24,256 nt of DNA from JACCYQ01 sp036675565. Its GTDB lineage: Bacteria; Bacteroidota; Bacteroidia; Chitinophagales; Chitinophagaceae. The notes below the pieces were generated by a model. It saw nothing but the letters and a program-made list of their open reading frames with translations. It was not told the DNA's origin and ran no database searches. Below are positions 5,826 to 14,280 of this stretch, piece by piece. The DNA lies in the NCBI GenBank assembly GCA_036675565.1, contig JAKFER010000046.1, positions 1-24,256 on the forward strand. The letters are read 5' to 3'. The position numbers and the translations under genes were made by a program. The number at the start of each line of letters is the position of its first letter. The first letter of the stretch is position 1.

Positions 5826-8180
5826 TTATTCATAGATCCTCAACTTGGCATAGTTAAGCATGATCTTCTTTTCGCCATTATGCTCAAATTTTACTGTTGC
5901 AATGGGATTATGTGCAGAACCTTCCATTTTAAGGACTTCTCCAAACCCAAATTTCTGGTGTTCCACTTTTTGCCCGGGCTGCAAACCTGAAGTATCACTT
6001 GGGGTAAAGTCGACGCTGGGCTTATGTTCTATTGTTTTTTGTGGTGGATTAACCGGCAAATAGGATGGTTTATCCTTTTGAGGTGGTGGGCCATACTGCT
6101 TTTCAGCTTGCTTTGCTGAAGTGGAACCAAAACCGCCTTTCATTCTGTCATAAGCAGATCCGAAAAAAGAAGCGGAGCCTTGTTGATTTCGAACACCGCC
6201 GCCAGCAAAACTGCGGTCAAGATATTCTTCCGGCAGTTCGCTGATAAACCTGCTGGGTTCATTTTGAACCAACTGGCCAAATTTATAACGGGTATTGGCA
6301 TAAGTGATCCATAAACGCTGTTTGGCACGTGTGATCACTACATAAAACAATCGCCTTTCTTCTTCAAGTTCTTCGCGGGTGTTGATGCTCATGGCATTGG
6401 GGAAAAGCAATTCTTCTAACCCACAGGCAAAAACGCAACCGAATTCCAGGCCTTTTGCGGCATGGATGGTCATAAGTTTTACCGTATCCGCATTGGGGTC
6501 TTTTTCATCTGCATCGGTTAAAAGACTGATTTGTTGCAGGTATGCACCCAGGCTCTTATCTCCCACTTCTCCACTTTCAGTATTGCCGGGTGTTTCCGTA
6601 AATTCTTTAATGGAGTTTAGTAATTCCTGGATGTTTTCGTATCGCTGAATAGCATCATCGCCTTCCGCCCGTCTTTCAAAAAGATCTTTTACCAGTCCGG
6701 ATTGTTTACCTGCCAGGAAAGCCACATCATATGCATTCTTTTTGGTAAGCTCACTTTGCAACATTTTGATCAATATTACAAAATTGCCAATAGTCTCTAA
6801 AGTGCCTGCACGGTAACCATATTGAGAAGCATTCTCCAGCACCTGCCACATGCTGATGTCATTTTCATTGGCTGCCAGGACCGCTTTATCAACTGATGTT
6901 TTCCCTATTCCTCTTGCTGGGTAATTAATGATGCGTTTCAGCGCTTCTTCATCATTTGGATTGACAATTACACGCAGGTAAGCCAGCAGATCCTTGATTT
7001 CTTTACGTTGGTAAAAGCTGATGCCGCCATAAATAGTATAACCGATATTCATCCGGCGTAGGCTTTCTTCAAAAGCACGGCTCTGGGCATTTGTACGGTA
7101 AAGAATGGCAAAATCGCGGTTGTAAAAATGATTCCGGAGTTTTTGCTCCTGGATAGTATCCGCAACAAATTTACCTTCTTCATTATCGGTCATTGTTCTT
7201 ACCAGTTTGATCTTTTCTCCCTGCTTATTATCCGTCCACAATTCTTTTGGTATCTGACCTTTATTATTACTGATTACCTCGTTGGCAACCTTCAATATAC
7301 TTTGTGTACTCCGGTAATTCTGTTCAAGTTTTACCAGCTTAACATCATCATAGTCTTTTTGAAACTGCAGAATGTTTTGAATGGTGGCGCCCCTGAAACT
7401 ATAAATACTTTGTGCATCATCCCCTACCACGCAAACATTTTCATGCATGGCGCCAAGTAGTTTGATGATTTCATATTGTGCCGGGTTTGTATCCTGGTAC
7501 TCGTCAATCAAAATATATTTAAACTTATGCTGGTACTTGCTCAATGCATCCGGGAAATGTTTCAGTAATTCATAAAACTTCAATAAGAGGTCATCAAAAT
7601 CCATTGCACCATTCTTAAAACAACGTTTGGCGTATGCTGCATATATCTGGGAAATTGCTGGCCGGTTGCTGCGCATGTCCTCTTGCTGAATGTAATAATC
7701 GGTGGCATATTCTGCCGGGGATACCAGGGCGTTTTTGGCTGATGAGATGCGGTTATAAACGATGTTTGCTTTATAATGTTTATCATCCAGGTTCAATTCA
7801 TTAACTACCGTTTTCACTACCGATTTTGCATCATCAGTATCATAAATGGTAAAGTTGGAAGGATAACCCATGCGCGGAGCTTCGCTGCGCAAAATGCGTG
7901 CAAACACACTGTGAAATGTTCCGATATATAAATTGCGGGCTTCATTATTTCCCAAAATGTGTTCCACTCTTTCCTTCATTTCCTTCGCGGCCTTATTGGT
8001 AAAAGTCAGAGCAAGAATATTAAAGGAATCAACCTGGTGGGCGGCCATCAGGTGTGCAATGCGGGTGGTCAGCACTTTTGTTTTTCCACTTCCCGCACCC
8101 GCAACAATCATGATCGGTCCGTCCTTGTGCAACACGGCTTCCCGCTGTTTTTCATTTAATCCACTTAAATAATCATTCAT
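5826..8180 (-). CDS. uvrD: UvrD/PcrA-type ATP-dependent 3'-5' DNA helicase
   Basis: This 784-aa superfamily 1A helicase unwinds DNA in nucleotide excision and mismatch repair and clears RecA or stalled polymerases. Visible motifs in order are the Walker A GAGSGKT (28-34), motif Ia LALTFTNKAAKEM, Walker B LIDEYQD (224-230), motif III GDDAQSIYSFRGA (253-265), motif IV NYRST (288-292), the TIHAAKGLEF motif V and YVVITRAKQRL motif VI. In motif VI, V replaces the commoner A of YVAITRA. The last ~50 residues (GQKVEHQKFGFGEVLKMEG and after) form the Tudor-like PcrA C-terminal domain, preceded by a Pro/Gln-rich linker. Length and order are normal. ATG 8180 fits the family N-terminus. Either symbol, uvrD or pcrA, would be acceptable. 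Confidence 0.96.
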   Translation of the reverse strand: MNDYLSGLNEKQREAVLHKDGPIMIVAGAGSGKTKVLTTRIAHLMAAHQVDSFNILALTFTNKAAKEMKERVEHILGNNEARNLYIGTFHSVFARILRSEAPRMGYPSNFTIYDTDDAKSVVKTVVNELNLDDKHYKANIVYNRISSAKNALVSPAEYATDYYIQQEDMRSNRPAISQIYAAYAKRCFKNGAMDFDDLLLKFYELLKHFPDALSKYQHKFKYILIDEYQDTNPAQYEIIKLLGAMHENVCVVGDDAQSIYSFRGATIQNILQFQKDYDDVKLVKLEQNYRSTQSILKVANEVISNNKGQIPKELWTDNKQGEKIKLVRTMTDNEEGKFVADTIQEQKLRNHFYNRDFAILYRTNAQSRAFEESLRRMNIGYTIYGGISFYQRKEIKDLLAYLRVIVNPNDEEALKRIINYPARGIGKTSVDKAVLAANENDISMWQVLENASQYGYRAGTLETIGNFVILIKMLQSELTKKNAYDVAFLAGKQSGLVKDLFERRAEGDDAIQRYENIQELLNSIKEFTETPGNTESGEVGDKSLGAYLQQISLLTDADEKDPNADTVKLMTIHAAKGLEFGCVFACGLEELLFPNAMSINTREELEEERRLFYVVITRAKQRLWITYANTRYKFGQLVQNEPSRFISELPEEYLDRSFAGGGVRNQQGSASFFGSAYDRMKGGFGSTSAKQAEKQYGPPPQKDKPSYLPVNPPQKTIEHKPSVDFTPSDTSGLQPGQKVEHQKFGFGEVLKMEGSAHNPIATVKFEHNGEKKIMLNYAKLRIYE

Positions 8181-8310
8181 AATTCAAATCAATCTGCGCT
8201 TTATATATACTGGTAAGCCTGCAAGTTACCACGTTCGGCCGAGGTGTTGAAGGAGTTTTATAAAAGCAACCCGTTTTTTTGAAAGGTTTGTGAGGTTTTG
8301 GCAGAAGATA

Positions 8311-9132
8311 TTAAGTAGATTTCTCGAATAATAAAAAGGCTGTATGTAAGTCTTTGGTTATTTCGCCAACCTTACCATGATTAATTAAAGTTTCATCAAC
8401 CTGTATTACAGGCAAAATTCTTTTGGTGGTACTGGTCATAAAAACTTCGGCCGCATTTTTAATTTCATCCAGAGTGATATCTTTTACGATCACGGGGAAT
8501 TTATCTGCAGCCAGTGCCAGCACTTTTTTACGGGTGATGCCTTCCAAAATATTTTTTTGATTCGTAATTAACTCGCCATACTTGCTTACCATAAAAATAT
8601 TGGATCGGGGAAATTCCGTTACCAGGTTGTTTTTATAATAAAGAACATCTGAAGCTTGTTGTTCCTTCACTTTTTGTTGCAGCCAGACGCCCACCAGGTA
8701 ATTGATCGATTTAATTTCGGGCAAATCTCTTTGGTATTCATAACTGATCACTTTTACTCCCGGTTTTAAATCACCTGTGGGTGGTATCGGCAATTGGTGT
8801 TGGGTGACCACCAGGTTGGGAGTTGCCGGTTCATAGCCGCCCGGTGAATAACCCCCGGTCATCATCATGCGAATACCCGAAACCGGTAGTTTATTTTTCT
8901 CAATCAGCTGGTGAACAATTTCATTTACCTGTTGCTTATTGAAGTCGGTATTTAATTGTAGCAATTCTATAGAGCAGAAAAAACGTTCCAGGTAATCATC
9001 TATAAATAATGGTTTAAAATCCAGGGTCCGTAAAAAATCAAAAGCAGCGTAACCACGTTGAATCGAAAGATCGCTTACATGTAAATGCACCTCTTCCAAT
9101 TTCATAAACCGGTCGTTGATAAAAGCAAGCAT
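8311..9132 (-). CDS. PLP-dependent aminotransferase, class IV (BCAT / D-amino acid aminotransferase / ADC lyase fold)
   Basis: I chose ATG 9132 (273 aa); one codon earlier is a TTG. The fold-type IV PLP signature is complete. RGYAAFDFLR lies near residues 26-35, the Schiff-base Lys is in IKSINYL (K141), and the PLP-contacting Glu is in VTEFPRSNIF (E173). The phosphate-binding LEGITR is at 197-202, and EVFMTSTTKRILPV is at 229-242. The family includes branched-chain and D-amino acid transaminases and 4-amino-4-deoxychorismate lyase, which share about 280 aa and this layout. The sequence alone does not decide between them. The start overlaps the stop of the DmpA-like peptidase gene by one base (TGATG), so the two are translationally coupled. 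This hints at a role in using amino acids released by that peptidase, which is inference. Confidence 0.88.
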   Translation of the reverse strand: MLAFINDRFMKLEEVHLHVSDLSIQRGYAAFDFLRTLDFKPLFIDDYLERFFCSIELLQLNTDFNKQQVNEIVHQLIEKNKLPVSGIRMMMTGGYSPGGYEPATPNLVVTQHQLPIPPTGDLKPGVKVISYEYQRDLPEIKSINYLVGVWLQQKVKEQQASDVLYYKNNLVTEFPRSNIFMVSKYGELITNQKNILEGITRKKVLALAADKFPVIVKDITLDEIKNAAEVFMTSTTKRILPVIQVDETLINHGKVGEITKDLHTAFLLFEKST

Positions 9133-10265
9133 CAAGGAATTTTTTTGTATTTTTTTAAAAGCGGAATAACCTTGTCTAACGGTAACGCCTCTACGATTCT
9201 TCCCCGCTTGCCTTTCATCGTTTCGGCCATAAATAAAGAATTAAGGATGGCTTCTTCAGTAGCTTCATTCACGGCCATAAATAAGGGCGATACGGCATCG
9301 TTAATTAAAAAAGTTTGTTGCATCAATCGATCTTTTGCATTGTGCGGGATAAATGTTTCCGGACTGGTTGAGAATGCGATTACATAATCCCCACTGCCAT
9401 TGCTGGCAATGCCCCCTGTTTTTGCCAGTCCCATAAATGCTCTTTTAGCCAAACGTTCCAGGTTGCGTGCATCCAGTGGCGCATCGGTAGCTACGATGAT
9501 CATGCAACTGCCATCGGCGTCATTGTTTAACTGATCCTGCAAATAGTATTTTTTCAGTTCCTCACCTACCGGCACACCATCAACCTGTAATACGCCACCA
9601 AAATTAGTTTGTACCAATACGCCTACTGTATAGCCGCCAATACTGGATGGCAAAACCCTGGACGATGTACCAATACCTCCTTTAAACCCAAAACAAACTG
9701 TACCCGTTCCGGCACCTACATTACCTTCTGCTACGGGTCCTGTCTTTGCCGTTTCAATGGCTTGCAAAACATCTTTAACCTGCACATGGCGACCGCGGAT
9801 ATCATTTAAATATCCATCATTGGTTTCACCAACAACCGCATTTACTGATTGTACATCCAGGTTTTCTTTTTGGGTGATGGTATATTGGATCACGGCATCC
9901 ATGCCGGTTGCAACATTCATGGTGTTGGTAAGTATAATGGGCGATTCCAGGTTTCCCAATTCCATTACCTGGGTTGTGCCGGCTAATTTTCCAAAACCAT
10001 TACCCGCAAAAACGGCTGCCGGGACTTTTTGTTGAAACAGGTTTCCGCCATGTGGTACAATGGCGGTTACGCCTGTCCGTATGGAATCGCCTTTTATTAA
10101 AGTAATATGACCAACCTTAACGCCCTGCACATCCGTTATGGCATTTAAACTGCCCGTATTTAATACACCGGGTTTTATGCCATACACCCTCATCCTTTCT
10201 CTTGGTTGTGCAAAAATGGCTGGTATATTAATTGTGTAAAATACCAGGAGAATAATCCACCGCAT
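9132..10265 (-). CDS. P1/S58-family peptidase (DmpA-like aminopeptidase/D-esterase), exported
   Basis: The 377-aa protein starts MRWIILLVFYTINIPAIFAQ, a signal peptide ending AIFAQ, so it acts in the periplasm or outside. The rest matches the DmpA/BapA family of self-cleaving Ntn-type hydrolases. It has ITDVQGVKVGH near residue 43, NGFGK (89-93), VVGETNDGYLNDIRG (144-158) and GNVGAGTGTVCFGFKGGIGT (181-200). The autocleavage region ASNGSGDYVIAFST contains G290-S291, where S291 would become the N-terminal nucleophile of the beta chain. Known members remove N-terminal L-residues or beta-amino acids from peptides, and some hydrolyse D-amino acid amides or esters. Length is usual for the family. 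It is the first gene of a two-gene unit with the class IV aminotransferase. The substrate is not predictable. Confidence 0.92.
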   Translation of the reverse strand: MRWIILLVFYTINIPAIFAQPRERMRVYGIKPGVLNTGSLNAITDVQGVKVGHITLIKGDSIRTGVTAIVPHGGNLFQQKVPAAVFAGNGFGKLAGTTQVMELGNLESPIILTNTMNVATGMDAVIQYTITQKENLDVQSVNAVVGETNDGYLNDIRGRHVQVKDVLQAIETAKTGPVAEGNVGAGTGTVCFGFKGGIGTSSRVLPSSIGGYTVGVLVQTNFGGVLQVDGVPVGEELKKYYLQDQLNNDADGSCMIIVATDAPLDARNLERLAKRAFMGLAKTGGIASNGSGDYVIAFSTSPETFIPHNAKDRLMQQTFLINDAVSPLFMAVNEATEEAILNSLFMAETMKGKRGRIVEALPLDKVIPLLKKYKKIP

Positions 10266-10384
10266 AAATATTTTCCGTGTAAGATAAAGTTTTCAGTAAA
10301 AAAGAACGGTTTAGAATACCAGGATTCCATCAAATCATATTTTTTGCGGCAACAACCATCTCACATCATAATAATTACCTAAAT

Positions 10385-10410
10385 TAAACAAGCGGATACA
10401 GGCTTGTTTA
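10385..10410. promoter_or_regulatory. 9-bp inverted repeat in front of the pentose phosphate operon
   Basis: TAAACAAGC (10385-10393) and GCTTGTTTA (10402-10410) form a perfect inverted repeat around an 8-bp centre, 35 bp before the gnd start. No T-run follows in the plus direction, so it is unlikely to be a terminator for that strand. It could be a regulator binding site or a leader hairpin. It lies in the 180-bp divergent region shared with the DmpA-like peptidase gene. Confidence 0.45.
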
Positions 10411-10445
10411 AAAATAAACTACCAACATTTAATAAATTAATTAGA

Positions 10446-11870
10446 ATGGAAGCACATATAGGAATGATCGGTTTGGGTACAATGGGTAGAAACCTTGTTT
10501 TAAATATTGCAGATCATGGATTTTCTGTTTGTGGTTATGATAAGGATGAAAAACAGAGGCAACATTTATTAGATGAAGCAACGGATAAACCAGTTACTGT
10601 TGCCGTTTCGCTGCCCGATTTGGTTTCAAAGCTAAAAGCCCCAAAAGTTTTGATGTTGCTGGTGCCTGCCGGCACTATAGTAAATATGGTTTTGGAAGAA
10701 TTATCCCCGCTGTTACAAAAAGGCGATGTGATTATTGATGGCGGTAATTCTTATTTTATGGATACTGCCAAACATTACCAGAACCTGCAAAGCGCGGGCT
10801 TACATTTTATAGGTATGGGTGTTTCCGGTGGAGAAGATGGCGCCAGGCATGGCCCCAGTCTTATGCCTGGTGGCAATCCCGAAAGTTATGAAGTAGTGAG
10901 ACCGATTTTAGAATCCATTGCCGCAACCTCAGATGAAGGACCATGTGTAGCATGGATGGGTAATTCGGCTTCCGGGCATTATGTAAAAATGGTTCATAAC
11001 GGTATTGAGTATGCTATGATGCAGCTGATCACTGAAATTTATGACCTTTTAAAAAATGCCGGCGGTTTTAGCAACAAAGAATTGAATGCATTTTTTAAGG
11101 AATGGCGTCAATCAGAACTTCAGTCATTTTTAGCGGATATTACGGCAGATATCTTTTTACAAAAAGATGATGAAACGGGAAACGATTTGGTTGACCAGAT
11201 CCTGGACCAGGCCAGGCAAAAGGGAACCGGGATGTGGACTTCGCAATCAGCCATGGAATTAAATGTTCCTTTGCCTGTTATTGACGCGGCTGTTACCATG
11301 CGGTTTCTATCTTCTATGAAAGAAGAAAGAGTGAAAGCATCAAAAAGGGTAAAACAAGAAACGATTGAAGTTTTAAAAAATGATAAAGAAAAGCTCGCCC
11401 AAAACTGCAGGCAGGCAATGTATTTTGCTCAGGCATTGTCCTATGGACAAGGTTTACATTTATTATCCATTGCATCCGTTACATACGATTATAAGGTAGA
11501 CCTGGCAGAAGTATTAAAAGTTTGGAAGGACGGTTGTATTATCCGTTCAGCTATGTTAAATGATCTTCGCCAGGCATGGCTGGATGATCCATCTCTGGCC
11601 AATGTTATATTATCTCCATTTTTTGGAGAAAAACTTTTTCAACAAAGAGAACATGTGGCTGAATTGATACAAATCGCTATTCAATATAAATTATCATTAC
11701 CCTGTTTTAGTGCAGCACTGAATTATTATGATGCATATAACAGGGCCCGTTTGCCAGCCAACCTGATACAGGCGCAAAGAGATTTTTTTGGCGCACATTT
11801 ATACGAAAGAATTGACAAGACCGGTCGTTTTCACACAGAATGGATTCACCAATCAACCCCAGAAGAATGA
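10446..11870 (+). CDS. gnd: 6-phosphogluconate dehydrogenase, decarboxylating
   Basis: This enzyme oxidises and decarboxylates 6-phosphogluconate to ribulose 5-phosphate, making NAD(P)H in the cytoplasm. ATG 10446 gives 474 aa, the usual length; the longer frame would need a TTG at 10404 and add 14 unrelated residues. The N-terminus MEAHIGMIGLGTMGRNLVLN carries the GxGxxG dinucleotide-binding turn. The substrate and active-site block GMGVSGGEDGARHGPSLMPG begins near residue 123, and catalytic K181 lies in HYVKMVHNGIEYAMMQ. The C-terminal all-helical domain ends in FGAHLYERIDKTGRFHTEW, typical of the family. Its stop overlaps the zwf start (ATGA), so the two are coupled. It is the first gene of the gnd-zwf-pgl operon, likely driven from the region holding the 10385-10410 inverted repeat. 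Confidence 0.97.
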   Translation: MEAHIGMIGLGTMGRNLVLNIADHGFSVCGYDKDEKQRQHLLDEATDKPVTVAVSLPDLVSKLKAPKVLMLLVPAGTIVNMVLEELSPLLQKGDVIIDGGNSYFMDTAKHYQNLQSAGLHFIGMGVSGGEDGARHGPSLMPGGNPESYEVVRPILESIAATSDEGPCVAWMGNSASGHYVKMVHNGIEYAMMQLITEIYDLLKNAGGFSNKELNAFFKEWRQSELQSFLADITADIFLQKDDETGNDLVDQILDQARQKGTGMWTSQSAMELNVPLPVIDAAVTMRFLSSMKEERVKASKRVKQETIEVLKNDKEKLAQNCRQAMYFAQALSYGQGLHLLSIASVTYDYKVDLAEVLKVWKDGCIIRSAMLNDLRQAWLDDPSLANVILSPFFGEKLFQQREHVAELIQIAIQYKLSLPCFSAALNYYDAYNRARLPANLIQAQRDFFGAHLYERIDKTGRFHTEWIHQSTPEE

Positions 11871-13402
11871 ACTCAAAAAATACAAATTTGCCAGCCAGTA
11901 TAGTGATTTTCGGCGGTAATGGTGACCTTGCCTGGCGAAAGCTTTTTCCTGCATTTTATCATCTTTTTGTAAATGGTCATTTACCCCAGGATTTTATGAT
12001 CATTGGGGTTCATCATTCGGACATGAAAGAGACTGAGTATAAAAACAAATTATTTGAAGGACTAAAAGAATTTTCCCGAAGTGGAAAACCAGTCAAAAGT
12101 GAGTGGACAAAATTTGCCCGGCACATCCAATATTTCCAGGGCGATTTTACCCAACCTGAAATGTATGACCGGCTAAAACAACAATTAAAAGATCAGGATA
12201 AAAAAGTAAAACAAAGAGGTGTACGCTTATTCTTTTATGCGGTTGCACCAAGGTTTATTGAAGATATTTCAACAGGAATACATAAAAATGAATTGGCCAA
12301 TGAACATACTAAAGACCGTATAGTAGTCGAAAAACCTTTTGGCGAAGACCTGGACACAGCAAAGGAACTAAATGCCATGCTTAGACGCTATTTTACTGAA
12401 CAGCAGATCTATCGCATCGATCACTATTTGGGTAAAGAGCCGGTACAGAATATTCTTACTTTTCGATTTGCCAACATTGTTTTTGAAGCCCTTTGGAACC
12501 ACAATTTTATTGAGAATGTTCAGGTTACCGTAGCCGAAGATAAAAGTATCGAGGGGCGCGGTGGATTTTATGACCAGGCAGGCGCTTTAAGAGATATGGT
12601 GCAAAATCATTTATTGCAATTATTATGTGTGATTGCGATGGAGCCGCCTATATCTTTTAATGCGGAAGAGATACGAAATAAAAAAGCCGATGTTTTAAAA
12701 GCCATCCGCCGATACAATGCCAAAGAAATAAAAGAAAATATTGTACGCGGACAATACGGAAAAGGAAAAATTAATGGTGAAGAGCAACCCGCTTATCGGG
12801 ATGAGACAAAAGTAAAACCCCGATCCATGACCGAAACATTTATGGCCGGCCGGTTTTTTATAGATAATTGGCGCTGGCAGGGGGTACCGTTTTATTTAAG
12901 AACGGGTAAAGCTTTACATTCTTCCACATCGGTGATTGCCATAGAGTTTAAAAAGATACCACATGCTATGCTGCCAAAATCAGCTAATGTTAGCCTGCAA
13001 CCAAACCGGTTGATCATCAGCATTCAACCACGCATGGAAATTACTTTGTTATTTCAATCAAAAGTTCCGGGAATGCAGCTACGTGTGTGCCCGGTTGAAA
13101 TGGATTTTACATATGCTGAAAATTATGAGCATGGAATTCCGGAAGCTTACGAAACACTTTTGTTAGATGCATTAAAAGGAGATGCAACATTGTTTATGCG
13201 TGCAGACCAGGTTGAAGAAGCATGGGCAGTAATAACTCCGATTTTAAAAGCATGGGAGAAAGAAAAGCCGCCTAAATTTCCTAACTATGATCCGGGTAGC
13301 TGGGGACCGGCAAGTGCGCAAAAAATAATTGAAGGGGATGGTTATGAATGGATTTTACTGCCCGAAGATAAAATACCTAAACATCAGGCAAAAATCAGGT
13401 AA
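11867..13402 (+). CDS. zwf: Glucose-6-phosphate 1-dehydrogenase
   Basis: It oxidises glucose 6-phosphate to 6-phosphogluconolactone and is the entry step of the oxidative pentose phosphate pathway. I chose ATG 11867 (511 aa), which overlaps the gnd stop as ATGA. The in-frame ATG at 11840 would overlap gnd by 31 bp and add nine residues. The coenzyme motif GGNGDLAWRKL begins near residue 16, EKPFG lies near 155, and the catalytic signature RIDHYLGKE spans 183-191, with H186 and K190 placed as in the family. FRFANIVFEALWNHNFIENVQ and the C-terminal FPNYDPGSWGP block are also standard. The region at ~275-310 (AIRRYNAKEIKENIVRGQYG) is the usual substrate-domain segment. Order gnd-zwf-pgl with coupled translation puts all three oxidative steps under one control. 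Confidence 0.97.
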   Translation: MNSKNTNLPASIVIFGGNGDLAWRKLFPAFYHLFVNGHLPQDFMIIGVHHSDMKETEYKNKLFEGLKEFSRSGKPVKSEWTKFARHIQYFQGDFTQPEMYDRLKQQLKDQDKKVKQRGVRLFFYAVAPRFIEDISTGIHKNELANEHTKDRIVVEKPFGEDLDTAKELNAMLRRYFTEQQIYRIDHYLGKEPVQNILTFRFANIVFEALWNHNFIENVQVTVAEDKSIEGRGGFYDQAGALRDMVQNHLLQLLCVIAMEPPISFNAEEIRNKKADVLKAIRRYNAKEIKENIVRGQYGKGKINGEEQPAYRDETKVKPRSMTETFMAGRFFIDNWRWQGVPFYLRTGKALHSSTSVIAIEFKKIPHAMLPKSANVSLQPNRLIISIQPRMEITLLFQSKVPGMQLRVCPVEMDFTYAENYEHGIPEAYETLLLDALKGDATLFMRADQVEEAWAVITPILKAWEKEKPPKFPNYDPGSWGPASAQKIIEGDGYEWILLPEDKIPKHQAKIR

Positions 13403-13472
13403 TAAAGCAGGCATGATAATTATAATTGTTGAGTCAAAATAATTTTCTGATTGCAGTTAAAATATTTACGAC

Positions 13473-14234
13473 ATGAAAAAAAGATCAGTACTGGTTTATG
13501 ATAGCCATGAAAAATTAAGCGAAGCCGCAGCGCATTTTTTTGTATTGGATGCTAACCGGTGTATTGCTAAACGCGGACGGTTTACCATATCATTATCTGG
13601 TTCATCCACTCCCCAGCGATTTCACCAGTTATTGGCCTCACCTGCTTTTTCGCAAAATATTCCATGGCATAAAGTATTTATTTTCTGGGGTGATGAAAGA
13701 CATGTGCCTCCTACGGATGAACAGAGTAATTTTCGCATGACTTATGAAAACCTGCTGCAACATATTAAGATCCCTGAAAAAAATATTTATCCCATACCCA
13801 CTTTGGATAAAACAGAAAAGGATGCCGCTACTTATGAAAAAACGATTTGCAAATTTTTTAATAAAAATTTACCCCGGATCGATTGGATGGTCATGGGTTT
13901 GGGAACTAACGGCCATACCGCATCGCTTTTTCCTTTTGCAGAGGAGTTGAAAGAAAAAGACCGATTGGTAGTGGCAGCAACCAATCCTGATAACGGGCAG
14001 GAGCGTATTACTTTTACCTACCCCCTGATAAATGCAGCCCGCCAGGTTTTTTTCCTGGTATCCGGAAGAGAAAAAGCTGCCATGGTTAAGGAAGCAATAG
14101 AAGGCGATCAACCCAAAAAAATAATTCCTGTTCACGGCATACAACCAGAGAGTGAAAATCTTTGCTGGCTTTTAGATAATGAGGCTGCAGGTATGCTTCA
14201 TCATTATCGGGCGTTAAATGCAGAGACGGTATAA
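13473..14234 (+). CDS. pgl: 6-phosphogluconolactonase
   Basis: The 253-aa enzyme hydrolyses 6-phosphoglucono-lactone to 6-phosphogluconate, the step between Zwf and Gnd. It belongs to the glucosamine-6-phosphate isomerase/6PGL superfamily. LSGSSTP (41-47) is the phosphate loop, WGDERHVPP lies at 72-80 and GLGTNGHTASLFP at 142-154; the last is diagnostic for the lactonase rather than the isomerase. The start is ATG 13473, 70 bp after the zwf stop. The gap holds no evident terminator, so co-transcription is likely, although a separate promoter there is not excluded. The stop codon TAA overlaps the A-run of the shared terminator at 14237-14259. The symbols pgl and devB are both in use. Confidence 0.96.
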   Translation: MKKRSVLVYDSHEKLSEAAAHFFVLDANRCIAKRGRFTISLSGSSTPQRFHQLLASPAFSQNIPWHKVFIFWGDERHVPPTDEQSNFRMTYENLLQHIKIPEKNIYPIPTLDKTEKDAATYEKTICKFFNKNLPRIDWMVMGLGTNGHTASLFPFAEELKEKDRLVVAATNPDNGQERITFTYPLINAARQVFFLVSGREKAAMVKEAIEGDQPKKIIPVHGIQPESENLCWLLDNEAAGMLHHYRALNAETV

Positions 14235-14260
14235 AAAAAGCCATCATTTAGATGGCTTTC
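14233..14260. terminator. Bidirectional terminator between pgl and the OmpA-like gene
   Basis: AAAGCCATC (14237-14245) and GATGGCTTT (14251-14259) form a perfect 9-bp stem with a 5-nt loop. In the minus direction it is followed by a T-run (complement of the A-run 14233-14239), making it a strong terminator for the OmpA-like gene, whose stop is at 14281. In the plus direction it has only TTTCTC after the stem and would end the pgl transcript more weakly. Confidence 0.82.
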
Positions 14261-14280
14261 TCAATCCTTAATTTTTTAAA

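Noticed and set aside
7128..7460. 110-aa plus-strand ORF
   Set aside because: It is an antisense frame inside the uvrD helicase gene.
13869..14144. 91-aa minus-strand ORF
   Set aside because: It is the antisense shadow of pgl, which has complete family motifs on the plus strand.
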